Below, one piece after another: positions 12,765 to 24,228 of a DNA stretch of 64,000 nucleotides (position 1 is its first letter; the number at the start of each line of letters is the position of its first letter). The stretch spans positions 372,001-436,000 of the forward strand of contig NBAZ01000007.1 in NCBI GenBank assembly GCA_002794735.1, given 5' to 3'. The translations under genes were made by a program, and so were the position numbers. The DNA is from Pyrrhoderma lamaoense (lineage: Eukaryota; Basidiomycota; Agaricomycetes; Hymenochaetales; Hymenochaetaceae). Under the pieces are notes generated by a model. It was not told the origin of the DNA and made no database searches. It was given only the letters and a program-made list of their open reading frames with translations.

Positions 12765-13540
12765 TCAATTCGTTCCAATCTGGGACATCCGAGTGACCTC
12801 CTGCTGCAAAGAGTCACTGATCTTACGTGCTTCACTTATAGTAAGTTGACGTTGTGGTCCAGTCCAACTGACTGGCAAACGTTCTTCAGCAAACCACTGC
12901 CTCAGGTGTTCCCGAGGGACGTATCGATATTGCCCTTCGCCCAATGTAAGTATAGTTAAAGCAGCCTCTCCTCGTGTGATCAACGCGTGTATGGAGTCAA
13001 GAGGACGAATCAATGCTCTGTCCCGCATTAAACGCACCCGTGCAAAATCAGTGAGTGAGAGCGCCACGGGACCCTTCGGTCCGAGTTGTACAGTACCGGC
13101 ATTCATCATATCAGCAATACGTCCTGGGTCAGGTACGCACGGCGCATAGCGCTCGCCTGGTAAGACGTCTGCATGTCCAAGTGACGCATCATGTTCGATG
13201 CGCCCGTGGCGGGCAAGGTCATGTAGGTCAAGTTCATATCGGAGTGAGAACCAAGAACCTGTGAAATGACCACATAGTACGAAACCAGCAATCGCCAGTA
13301 GAAGAGCAAGAGGTAGACTTGTGTTGTAGACTGTTCGAATGGCATTTACGAGCTGAATGAAAGGGAGGGATCGGCCGTCGTGAGGACTAGTGTGGAGTTA
13401 GTAAACCCTTCCTTTTGAAATCAATATAGAAGTACCTACATATAAGAGTGGTTTGCTAGTGAGTTCAATGCAGGACATGGAGAACGACTGGCGCCCTCGG
13501 GAGCAGGCCTATACGGATTGAAAGCTCGTGGAGTAGCCAT
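12765..13540 (-). CDS. heme-thiolate peroxidase (chloroperoxidase family)
   Basis: The protein has 240 residues from two exons, 13440-13540 and 12765-13386, separated by a 53-bp intron. Residues 21-23 are PCP, whose Cys is the proximal heme ligand of this family, followed by the usual ANHSYIPHDG stretch. A hydrophobic segment at about 57-73 is followed by DLARHGRIEHDAS near 91-102 and the C-terminal RPLDSIHALITRGEAAL and VPREHLRQWFAEERLP blocks. Family members are extracellular or membrane-linked and oxidise or oxygenate small substrates with hydrogen peroxide. No cleavable signal peptide is evident; the internal hydrophobic stretch may hold it on a membrane. The frame is intact. The correct frame is not the longest open frame locally, so simple ORF calling would miss the first half. 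Confidence 0.9.
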
Positions 13541-14611
13541 GGATTTGTGATGTTGAGGTTGCAGAGAAGAGGCTGACGGATACGGAGATGTTCGAAGGGA
13601 GACTTGAATGGTTATTGAGTCTTAAATAGCGGCTAGCATAGGCTACCTTTATAGCCTAATAGACGTGGACTAATAAAGACATAAATACTCCCAGGGGCAG
13701 AGAACAAGCAAGTATGTAAGATTAGGAGAACGCCTTTATAAAGTCTATTATACTTCCAAAATAGATCATGGCCAGCAACACGCAAAGTGTGGTGCAAAGA
13801 CGTCACAGGCAGAACTGTAATTTTGTCCACGGTCCAGACGACTAGGGCCTACGCTTGAGCGCTGTGTATTTGTTCTTCACAGTGGCCATCATTGCATTGT
13901 GATGAAGTCCTTGCCTACAGCGTGCGACACTTTGCACTATTAACTTGTGTTAGGACTATCCCTATGCGTTGTGAATGTACTATTCGCTTTGATGCCGCTG
14001 GAACTGAAGTCTAGTTCTAATTGTGATTGTCAAAGTGAGATTAAAATCATAATCACACGTGTATATGATAATTCTAGCGGAGCTTCAATATTTAGACTTC
14101 TCTATATAAATAACTATAAATAACAATCTCTCAATAGAGTATTCCCTATAATCACGAAACCTTAGAATCAGCGGCGATTTCTTCATATTGGAGAAGATAA
14201 TTTTCATTATGAAAATAAACTGAATAACACTTTTCACACACAACGTAACACGATAAGACTGTCGTGAAGTAGTGTACGCACGGGTAGATCCTAACAATAA
14301 CTATAATAGCGACGTTCTAGATTTGTTTCTGACTATTACACTGCAATATTGGTGTAAAAGGTGGATCTGGTATCACAAGTTACAAATACAGATATCTTAC
14401 AGTCATTCACGTACGAGATTAGATAATGCAGAATGAAGTAGGGGGTCTACGTGGCGAGAAGTAAGACCAAAGGGTAGCAAACTACCAATTATAGTCTGAT
14501 GTGTAGTCGTACTATCCTGCAACAGGAGAAAGGAAAGCAACACGGAAAGTGATTAATTGAGAATAACGAGATGTTCCAACGGTTGAACAGAGTTGTAATT
14601 ATTGACCATAC
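13541..14611. other. intergenic, no gene seen
   Basis: AT-rich sequence between the start of the peroxidase gene and the end of the RAP1-like gene. It contains the peroxidase promoter; a TATTTA-like box lies near 13623-13629, about 85 bp before its start codon, but is too common a motif to be sure of. Confidence 0.5.
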
Positions 14612-17184
14612 TCAAAATAACCTGTTCTTCCCTTTGTCTCTACGCAATGTAACTCTACTCCGCGTCGTAAGAAGTGCTTCGGCTCGAGACCCAGATGTTG
14701 GTGCATAGGGTGACATCTTCTGTTTCTGTTTCATGATATCGCTTTCACGTCGCGCACGGGTCTCTTCTACAGGAAAAGCACTACTTTCGGATCCACTACG
14801 TGGTACATCTAGCTTTCCACTCGCGCTCGACATTCTATTCGCGCGGGTAGATGGGGCGAGGAGCTTTTGCCGAGACTGAGTCACATCCATTAGGAAATCA
14901 TTCATTTTTGAGGTCGGTGTAGACAAAGTATAAATTCCTGATCCGGGAGCAGGTGTGAAGCTCCTAACAGAACTTTCGCGTCGACGGTGCTCCTCAGCCG
15001 CGGAGCTGAGCTTCGATAAAGCATCCATAATCCCATCATGATGACTATTATTGCCATCATCCTCTTCATCACCTTCTTCCTCTTCTTTATCGGAATCGAT
15101 GTTCGATACTTCCTCTTCTTCTTCCTCGTTATCATCAGTATCTTCGTTATCTCTATCCATTGGCTCGCTTAGTAGATTGTCTACAGCGTCTTCTTCCATA
15201 TTAGAGCTTCCCTTAGTAGTGACGTCCTCTTCGCTTCCTGATCTTGCCATCGTGGCCTCATTTTCGACATCTTCTTGAACAGAAGTTATGCTTAACTTTG
15301 TGGTGCGTCCGCGGTGACTTCTTGGAGGAGGGAATGTTGCTTCTTGTGGCTCCGCTGACCGCGCTCTAGCCCGGGTATTTCTGTATGGAGCATCTGAAGT
15401 ACCTTTCCTCTTACTGGTAGTTGCCTCGGTGCCCTCCTCTGCGATAGTGATCGCTTTTAACACTTCACACTCTTCTTAGCAGCGGATACTCTTGCAGGAG
15501 AAGTCTGAGTTAACGAAGTGACCTGAGATGGATGTACACTAGTATTCGTTACTGGCCTCCTTCTAAGGGGAGCTGTGGGCACTACGTCCACTGATTGTTG
15601 CAGGTTTGGGTTGACCAGGGTACTGATGCTTCTTGAAGGGGGTTGTACTTTACTCGTAGACGCCTTCGCCACACCAGGCCTCTGGGCTCTTGATGATGCG
15701 TTCCCACCACCCTGAGAGTTCCTTGTCCTTGATGATGAAGCTTGAGGGGAATGTAGTGAAGGACCTGGGTGAGTGTTATCGGCAAATTTATTAGGGGTTC
15801 CAACAAGTGTCTTTTGTGTATTCAACGGAGCTTGTTCTGAGGAAGGCTCAATATGCAACGGTGAAGCTAAGGGTATAGATTCCGGGAACGCATCAAGCAG
15901 TTCCTGTTCGTATCTGTGAGATCGATTAAACACTTAAAATTTCTATATCTCAAGAGCAGACCTACGAATCTCCCAAAACCTTACTGGGACCTGCTCTCGA
16001 GTCAACGACTGATAGCTCAAGATATGAGTTCGATAATCTCCTTCTGAATGTTTGGCCTCGATCTCTTCGATATTCCCCTGAGGCATCATCTCGTTGCGAC
16101 TCTACGGAATCGCTGAGTTCCTCAGAACCAACTCTTCTGCGTTTATTTAGTTGCTGTTGCACTTCAGAAATGTCAATTTCATCTCCTTCCTCCTCCTCCT
16201 CCTCCTCCTCCTCCTCTCTTCTTCTTGTTGCTCATAGATCCGGGTTACTTTAGAGCGTTTTCCAGAGCCACCTTGATATCGTCGATCGTAAAGATACTCG
16301 CCTTTATGATCTGCCCGTGGCGGATGCAACTTTAGATACTCATCGATGTATTCATCTATTTTTTTGCAGTTGTTTCTATAGTGATCTCTCCAAGATTGCC
16401 AAGAGTGCTTTTCAGCCCAAGGATAGTCTTGTTTCCTGTCCTTTAGGTAACATAGGGTAGCATTAGTGCAAGTAATAGTTAGGAAGTGGAACTGGGATTA
16501 CAGGATCACATAACTCCTTGTACACATTAAAACCAAATCGACCTCCAGCTTTCTCATCGGGTATCCGCGTAGCAATATATTCTGCTAGTTTCTTATCTTC
16601 TTCCGGCGTATATGGGTTTCTGTAAGATTAGAAGGTCAGAGAGTACAAATCAAACATGAAATACAACCTAGTAAACTTAGACTTACCTACTCCCAGGAGC
16701 TACTCCTCCCATTTTCTTCTTGTAGGCAGTGATGTCTGTGTGAGAGTAGTTTTTCGCATTGATGCAGCGCCGTACAAAGCCAGGATCTTCAACGTATACT
16801 GTCTGACTATGAGAGTAGAACTTGTTCAAAGGTTTTAGTTGTTCCCAGTCCGCCAATATCGTGTCTGACTCTCGTTCAGTACTCCATACAACACCGCCAT
16901 ATTTCTTGTAGATGTGTCAGTCATGTGTGTCACTTATATATGTAGAAACTCACAATAATGTCCTCTTCTAATCTTCGGCGTTGATCACCACTTAATGAAC
17001 TATGTAAGAAGAAATGCACAGGACTTTCATCATCTTTGACGAAAATTTTCTGAATTTCTTCGTCTTTGTCGCTCTAATATGGGTTTTGGCGTATTTCAGA
17101 TCAAAAATTTTCATATTTGCATAATCGAACACTGTTTCTTACCATTTTACTTCGTGGTTTAGTCTGAATCTCGTTACGATGCAT
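14612..17184 (-). CDS. RAP1: RAP1-like telomere protein (BRCT plus Myb domains)
   Basis: Seven exons: 17143-17184, 16954-17073, 16687-16904, 16502-16619, 15966-16440, 15523-15913 and 14612-15469, about 740 residues. The N-terminal part (roughly 15-125) reads as a RAP1 BRCT domain, including KIFVKDDESPVHFFLH and VYVEDPGFVRRCI. It is followed by NPYTPEEDKKLAEYIA and HSWQSWRDHYRNN, the helices of the RAP1 Myb domain, ending in EYIDEYLKLHPP. The rest is basic then acidic and low-complexity, typical of fungal RAP1 linkers. Family members bind telomeres directly or through a TRF-like partner and control length and end protection. One base is missing in the GAG repeat at about 16211-16219; restoring it turns a poly-Arg tract into a poly-Glu tract that joins the downstream frame. 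The last intron (15470-15522) is the least certain. Confidence 0.85.
16189..16216 (-). repeat. (GAG)n trinucleotide repeat inside RAP1 exon 5
   Basis: About nine GAG/AGG units on the coding strand. The register changes at one end (GAGAGG instead of GAGGAGG), which causes the frame break in the RAP1 gene. With one more G the tract encodes poly-Glu. Confidence 0.8.
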
Positions 17185-17327
17185 GGTTGAGTGTGACACA
17201 ACAGTCACATGATTAACGTCACACGTGTCCCTAGCTTAATTGAGTTGACTCGCAACTTCGTGCTAAGCACACATTGATGCAATCAGATCTGTGTTATGTG
17301 AAAGTGATTTCAGACTAAATCTCATAA

Positions 17328-18144
17328 AAAATACTTTACTTATATCATATATCAGCTAGCCTCTACTCAAATGACTTATGTCCCCCTCATCTTCGAAAAA
17401 AGCAAATTGAAAATTCATCTAATGTTGATACAGTTTGGAACCGGAATCAAAGGGCTTCGTTGGATAACCACTTTTATAGTTTGGAGGAAATAGGCACGAT
17501 CTTTTCGCGCTCTTGTGGAGAGCTGAACACACTCACAGCTTCATCCACTCATCCACATATACCTTTACCGAGTCCCCAAAGCACCAGTCCGGACAAATCC
17601 TCAATCACAACTAGCGATGTTGTTGATAAACAAGAGAAAGTAGTCACACGTACAGAGGATAGTACTCAGGATAGCCTACTTTGTATCATAATTCATCTCG
17701 ATCAACATCCCGAGTGGAAAACAAAGCATAAAATCTTTGCAAATCAAACTTACATGTTCTTCCTCGTTCTCAATCTGAAGGATCAGCAAACGGAGAAGCA
17801 GAGTACCCACTTTTTACACAAGTACCATTCATCCATAGCAATAGCTCTCGTAGCTCCCGTTTCGAGTTCGGCGGTTGGTGGAAGCTGAAGGAGACTCAAT
17901 TTTTAGCTCCACACAGTAAAGAGCTAATGGATACTTCGATCAGAAATTTAATCCTCAGCAACAAGGCACTGCAGTACAGAATAGTAAACGGTTTAAGGTG
18001 AAGAAGAGATCGGAAGAAGCCTGGCGTGAAGGTCTAGCTAAAGAATGGGCAGTAATCACACTTGAATGTAACTCTTCGCGGACGGATCCGCCCACTGCGC
18101 CTTCTTTACGTGCGCTTCCAGTCTCCAGAATTCCGGGCTCATAA
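17328..18144 (+). CDS. hypothetical protein, weak model
   Basis: An open frame runs from about 17328 to 17877 and, after a plausible 46-bp intron (17878-17923), continues to a stop at 18142-18144. The second exon has a coding-like, basic sequence with KRFKVKKRSEEAWREGLAKEW. I recognise no domain. No clear ATG fits the first exon: the frame is open from a stop at 17325, so either the start lies in an unrecognised upstream exon or this is a gene remnant. It diverges from RAP1 across a gap of about 140 bp. It could also be chance open sequence, but the long open frames on both sides of an acceptable intron argue mildly for a gene. Confidence 0.35.
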
Positions 18145-18829
18145 GGTAAGGATTCATAGTCCTACGAGTGTAATCAGAGCTTACATAGAAATTCGGTCAT
18201 GTTTCTCCCATGAATAGCTCCCATATTAACAGGGCAGTCAATCAAATGATGATTAAATACATATGTATATAACACTTTGTAACATGAATTTTACTTCATC
18301 TAAACCTAGCCTACCGATCATTCAATCTAAATTAGTGATGATCTAAAGGAACAAACTCGGGTCTTTGCAGTCCATTGACCTAAGCCTATCAATTAAAAAT
18401 ATGTGCATGTGATATATAGCTGCATTGGAAGATAAGCTATTAGATCATCGTTATTGAATGACGCGAAAACTTGAGATGCATACCTGAGAGGCATCTACCT
18501 CAGGATTTGTTATTTCCCCAATATCCGTGAGAACTGCCTGTCAGAGAGCTACCGTAGACTCCAGCAGTCTGAAAATATACACAGTGTCACATGGTGGACG
18601 CAAAGTTTGTGGTGTATGTAAAGTTCCTCATTTTTTGGAGTTTCTTACTCGAGCACTGGCTACTAGAGGCACACCCTGATAGTTGCGGGTTTTTCATATT
18701 CAATCGATTGTAGCATACTAAAGCAAGCTCAAAGCGATACATATCAAGATACAGCCTAGGTAGCGATCTTTGTATATACTACAACAAGTGATTTGGATAA
18801 CAATTGCTCTACGATATGGTAATTTCCCT
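18145..18829. other. intergenic, no gene seen
   Basis: AT-rich sequence downstream of both flanking genes (convergent ends). Nothing beyond short chance frames. Confidence 0.5.
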
Positions 18830-19985
18830 TCACATTCCAAAGAAACTCAAGAAACCAGCAACAACACCTCCTACCATGGCTCCCACTGGACCCAGTAATT
18901 TTGCACCTATTGAGGCACCTGTTGCTATGAACCCGAGTATAACTAATAAACGGTACCCTCTGGACTCATCAGAGGGAAATCGAAGTTCTTCGGCATTTAC
19001 TAGAAGCCTATTTTGATCTATCAATCGATCCATGACGAGTGCTTTGAGCCTCCGATTTCTCAATACGAGCTCCTGTATATGATTATTGTCCCCGTCTTTC
19101 TGAGCTGCATCAATATCCTGTTCATTCAGACGTATCAGCTTCAGGTCCCTTTTATTGAATTTGTTAAGATCTGTGGCAAGTCCAGCCCCCACAGTAGTGG
19201 AGTCTAGCTGTCTTCCGTCCATAAGCTCTTCTTGTAACAGGAGTGGTTTAGGATTGTTTTGTAGTATGGTACTGATAATGAGCTTTGCTGAGTCCAGACC
19301 AGCATTATGACGAAATATCTGAGCACCAAAATCAAGGAGGGTTTTGAAAAGCATAGTTTTCGTCTTGAGCTCTCTTTCGCGTTGTTCTCCATCAGCTAAG
19401 TCAATGGTATCCCACATCGTAGTAACAATGATTACGTTCTTTAGACACTGGATGCCAACCAAATCCTGAAACATCCTAAGGTTTCGACGGTTCATCCCTC
19501 CAAATCTATTATGACTGATATCATGCATATACACAACACCGCTTAGGCACCTTCCATCCGCAAATCTATAGAGAAAGCCAGTTAGTTGGGTTAAATGTCG
19601 ACATTTTGTTATAATTACTCCTTGTGAAGAAAATCACCAAGCATCCTTAATATATCTGTGTCGCTGAGCTCGTCTCTTGAATCATCGAAACCAGGGGTGT
19701 CTATCAGAGTCACTTTCCGCCCAGATGAATGAAAAAAATCATATTTGGCGATAATATCGGTCTCAGACTCAAGACTATGGCCGATTACAACGTTCGTATT
19801 GCCAGTGACAAGCTTGATAAACTAGAAAGACGTATATCAGGACCACATCTCGGGTAAAAAGACCATTCTTACAGATGATTTCCCCGTTCCTGTTGGTCCC
19901 ATAACTCTGTTAATTAGGTTTGTATATATTAGTATGTTCTTTAGTAAGGAGATGCTCATATTCCATACACTATAGTGGCATCCAT
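18830..19985 (-). CDS. AIG1/septin-like P-loop GTPase with C-terminal membrane segment
   Basis: Four exons: 19969-19985 (17 nt), 19873-19906, 19619-19821 and 18830-19565; 329 residues, frame intact. The G1 loop GPTGTGKSS is at residues 9-17, ETD near 39-41 may serve as switch I, and G3 is DTPGFDD near 60. TTMWD is a plausible G4. GVVYMHDISHNRFGGMNRRN matches the fungal AIG1-like (TRAFAC, septin-like) GTPase pattern. The last 40 residues are hydrophobic and glycine-rich, with GASIGAKLLGPVGAMVGG resembling a glycine zipper. Members of this group occur in large, variable numbers in mushroom-forming fungi and most are uncharacterised; animal relatives (GIMAPs) act on membranes and lipid droplets. 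The role here is inferred only as a membrane-associated GTPase. Confidence 0.85.
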
Positions 19986-20411
19986 AATGCTGTTGATGGT
20001 GTTCTACAAGTCGGTCACGGCGAGGTCTGGCTAATAAATCTAAATGCATGTAACACGATACTTGAGACTTTTATATGCTACACCCAGCTACTATAATACC
20101 ACCTTAACCTCTATATCTAGTTCTTAGTAGCCGGCATTCAATAAACACGATGGGGCCATAAGGCAAGAAATCGAGTGTGTTGAAAGTAATATCTTTGTCA
20201 TCAATAGTGTGTTACATACAGGGGGACTTCTATTTACGATAAGAAGAAGTTAGTATACTAGATTATTGAAAGCCAGATGCCTTTCAAACTATCGTAGTTC
20301 TTGTATAGACAAAGACCTACCATGTGACTAAATCTTCTAGATAACACCATGCATACACGTTCAATATTCCTCGAAGTTGAACAACTTAACACTTACTAGT
20401 TTCCTCCTTAT

Positions 20412-20833
20412 TTAGTGGTGAGAATCTCTGGAGTGTACTCCATCTATCAGAGCCGTAACACATTCTTGACATAGATAGATAGAATCAGTGGTGATGTACC
20501 TCACTTTCTCGAAGAGAGCACAGAAATTCTCCTTTTCCCAATTAGAGTAATCGGTTAATTTTCTTCCGTGGATAGAAGAAATCAAGCAAGTATCCATATC
20601 TTGCAGAGTCAGCCAGCATCTTGCGAAGGTGCGCACAGAAGCTGTGTCGAGCGCACAAAATAGTGAACAGTTACACGCACACGTGTTGTAAGTTCAGGCA
20701 AGCTCGAAGCCTGGAAGTGATACACTTTGGAAAGGTGTAGCTCTTCATCAAGTATATAATCTATTGGACCCTTTCCTTCTCTCACTTTCATGTCGGGTGC
20801 ACTTCCACTGATCTTCTCATAGAATATGACCAT
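20412..20833 (-). CDS. hypothetical 126-residue protein
   Basis: Two exons, 20683-20833 and 20412-20641, joined across a short 41-bp intron, give 126 residues in frame. The start ATG is at 20833. The protein has a YHFQASSLPEL segment and a C-terminal half with Cys residues spaced as LCQECVTALIDG. I do not recognise the family. It is on the same strand as the AIG1-like gene, about 430 bp upstream of it. The intron is at the short end for this genome, so the model is provisional. Confidence 0.45.
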
Positions 20834-21623
20834 ATTGTGCTAGTTAACACGCTTTCTCCGAAAGGCAGCACTGCTTCAAGTGCCCCTCAAGATGTTGATA
20901 GAATGGAGCTGGTTTCTATACTTAGCGTCATCTACACACTGTATTCTATACATCAAGGGTAACGGCAGTAATCCGTCTACACTTTGATCGGGGATTAGGT
21001 GTATCTCAGGCCCTTGTCTCGTTTTTGTGAAAAGCGAAGTATTATATTTGATTCTAAGTACTCATGTTGAGTGTATGTTCTTGTATTCTTGATTTGTACA
21101 TCGGAGGTGGCGTCCCTCGGACCGACCCCTTACTTCAGATTTGTTGCATGTCAAATGAATAAGTCCTCTTTGAAGAACGTGCGCAAAATCTCTATAAAAA
21201 CACGTTTACTCTCTCATATCATGATATGGGGTGTAGACATTATATCTCTGTTGTTAAATGTTGAGCACAAGCACAAACATTATCAATATCTCGCAAAACC
21301 TGACATAGTCAAGCATGTATTCCATACTGAGACCGGGTACATGTCTGCTTGGTAAGCTTTGACAATGCTGACGCGCATACACCTAGGTTTACATATATAA
21401 ATTCTTAAGACTCGAATATACGCAAGTAGAAGGGCTCATATGCGCATTCACGGGATAGAGCAGAGTAAGAAAACACGTATACCCGCCCATGTTTCTGAGT
21501 AAGCCTTTGGTAAGACCCTTATCTCCGCGTTATTGCATTTCGAAATCTACATGTAAAGTCGACGCTGTTTGATATCGATATGTTACTTATCATATTATCT
21601 ATCTAACTCCCAAGCCAACGTTA
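20834..21623. other. intergenic, no gene seen
   Basis: No supportable coding sequence on either strand. It lies downstream of the sedolisin gene and upstream of the 126-residue gene. Confidence 0.5.
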
Positions 21624-24228
21624 TCATGTAAGTAACGATTTCAGAGTAACAAAGTCAGGAGTTCCTAGTCCAGTAATCGCATCCCACCCTATATGTTGTA
21701 CGCATCAGCGTTAGCACCTGTTTAAGAGATAAAAAAGGACCTTCAGTAGCATTGAAGCCTTTGGAATAGTCAGTTAATTTCCTCTTTGTATGTATTATAA
21801 AAAGTCGAGAATACCTGGGGTACCGCATCCAGGATTATTTCCTTCTATTATATCCACCAAACCTGTCAAACAGACTCGTGAGTAGAACTGTATTACAAGA
21901 TTTTTCTTGATAAATTTATCAATCAATTCACCAGAGAACCCGATGGAATATAACGCGGGATTCAAAAAACCAAGGGGTGGCTTCCCACTCGAAATACGGG
22001 CATCATTAAGCAGCGAAACTATAGCGGCGAATGTCGGAGAACTAGCAGATGTACCACCAACTGACTCAACACTTCCGCCTACAACAACTTGAAATCTTTT
22101 TTATTGTCAAACCAAAGTACATATCGTTAATCAGTACATATGGCGAACGCTTACCCTTCCCCCTGTGCGCTGACGTCTGGCACTGCTCGGCCCTCAGGAC
22201 TGTAAAGATGATGAAATTGTTAAAAATTTTGGAGAACATTGCATAAATATAGAAATCCGTACTTGAATAGCCCTGCGTATGTATCACCCAGTTTTTCAAG
22301 GAATGGTGGAACCATAGCGGACTGATACTCTGGCCGGGGAAAGTAGACAGAAAATCCGCCTTGAGAAAATCCGATACCTCGTTCCGGGGCAATGTGGAAT
22401 GTGGCACCCACCTAGCATGATAAGCATAATCAGACAAACGAACTTAAAAATATGTGCGTTGTAGGACATACACTTGTCACAAAAGGGCATGTAGCAGGGA
22501 ATACCTGTAGGTGTTAGTAAGTGCCGAAGATATGAAAAAGAATCCCTATTTTATTGTACTAAAAGTATAGCATGCATACAGGCTGGAATATCGTCCTGTT
22601 TGTACCGTCGTTGGTCAGGCAAGTTCCGGCGCCAACCCCACCGTCCCGCTGCTGAACATAACTGATGCACCACGTGCCCCTAGTTGGGCAAACAGATTGC
22701 AAGCACGACTGCACATGTTGCGAGGATTTAATTAACTATTCAAGAGAAAATGAGAGTTTCATTGAAGAGTAGTGTTCTTACACAGCAAATTCCTTTGGGA
22801 AGGTCTGCCTTTATGAATTTCAAGAGATTGTTCGATAGTAAGTGATAGTCTTGTAAGTTTGTATAACACGAGCTCACTCGTCACCACCATAAGAAGTCGT
22901 GAAAGATAATGGTATATCGTCTTGAGACAATACGAAATCTAACCAATCAATATACGGTTCGTCTCTCTGAGGTGGAGTCACAGAATCATTGATAGTCGGA
23001 GCAGTTCCTGGAGTCGTATAATAGATGTTGGGAGTTGGGAATGTTAGACCGGTAGTGTACTGGTTATCTAGGTTCGCCTAGAAAATATTTGTGTTACGGT
23101 TTAAGTATACCAAGAGAGTAGTCGGTATTCAGAGGAACAAAAATGACTGACTTCTACACCTGGAATAGACTGGTCATTGAGCCCCCATCAACCGAGATGA
23201 CTGAAATATTGAATCCGACGGCATCAGGGCGAAACAATGAATAGAACGTCTACACTAATGATGAGCGAAAGGAACTTGGTATTCACTAAAAAGTTATTAT
23301 TCACTTGGAGATCGGCAAAGTTAACAAACTTTGGGACATCAAATCAGAAGTGAATTATAGTAAGCGGATTGAGCTCATCTACTTGTTCTAGATAACCAGT
23401 GACACCAATACTGTCCCTTTTTGTGAGGCTTGTGGAATATAACCCTCTGTTCGATACAATTGCATCAGGCAGCTCGGAGTTATAGTTGTATTGCAGCTAG
23501 CCGAGATGTTCTGCCCCGCGGGACCAGTCACGAAATCATTCGGGCTTGTATCTTGTTTGGAATCCTCAGAGCTACTTTCTACCTTTTCCGTGAAATGGTA
23601 TGTAGCACGCATTTCACGTAAGTTTCCGAACATGGTTGTCGGTTCAATAAGATCAATATGCTCATGCAGAGTCTGCGGTATCCCATAGGACAAAGTCCGG
23701 ATAACATGTTTCCCGCTTTCTCTATGTCGATATTCGTAGTATTTAGCATCTAGCATGGATTCGATTTTCGATATTGGAAGACGAAGACTAAGCCAGTCAC
23801 CCGCTGAGTTACGCGATACATCCCTGGAAACGTCAATACCAAATCCCTCAAGCCAAGCATGTACTTGATCGACAGTATCTGGATGTGGTCTTACGAGTTC
23901 TTCAACTTCTCTATGTTGTTATCAATCCAAACTCAGAAGGTCATAATGAACGAAAGTAAATGGTAATGAAATCGTACAAGCGAGACAAATGCTGGCCATA
24001 CTGTGGATGGAGAGGATCGCTAACTCGATATAATATGCTTATGAGCTCATCGAGCCTATTCTGCTTCAATCCAATCCTTAGTGGAACGAGATGATCAGTA
24101 GATGGTGTATCATGTAACTCCCATCCTTCAGGAATTTGCTTCCAAGCATGCTTAACCTCAAGTTTAGCACACTCGATTGAAGCGACGTGAGCTACTAGCA
24201 AGAAAACGGCAAGTAGGATGAAGAACAT
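21624..24228 (-). CDS. sedolisin-family serine-carboxyl peptidase (tripeptidyl-peptidase type), three frame breaks
   Basis: Fourteen exons: 23978-24228, 23383-23910, 23305-23328, 23152-23249, 22878-23077, 22782-22808, 22580-22708, 22472-22504, 22263-22411, 22155-22199, 21932-22095, 21815-21862, 21741-21758 and 21624-21688; about 593 residues once three single bases are restored. A signal peptide ([21 protein letters not shown]) and an S53 prodomain precede the peptidase. Catalytic Glu and Asp are in VEANLDNQY, the oxyanion Asp in FSSGDGG and the nucleophile in [10 protein letters not shown]; the calcium-site end [13 protein letters not shown] is present. Family members are secreted acid peptidases. 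Bases are missing at about 23415-23417, 23177-23178 and 22645-22647, the last inside the oxyanion motif, so this is either sequence error or a very recent pseudogene. Confidence 0.88.

Noticed and set aside
21071..21355. Plus-strand 94-residue frame
   Set aside because: It starts at GTG in AT-rich intergenic sequence, with no motif.
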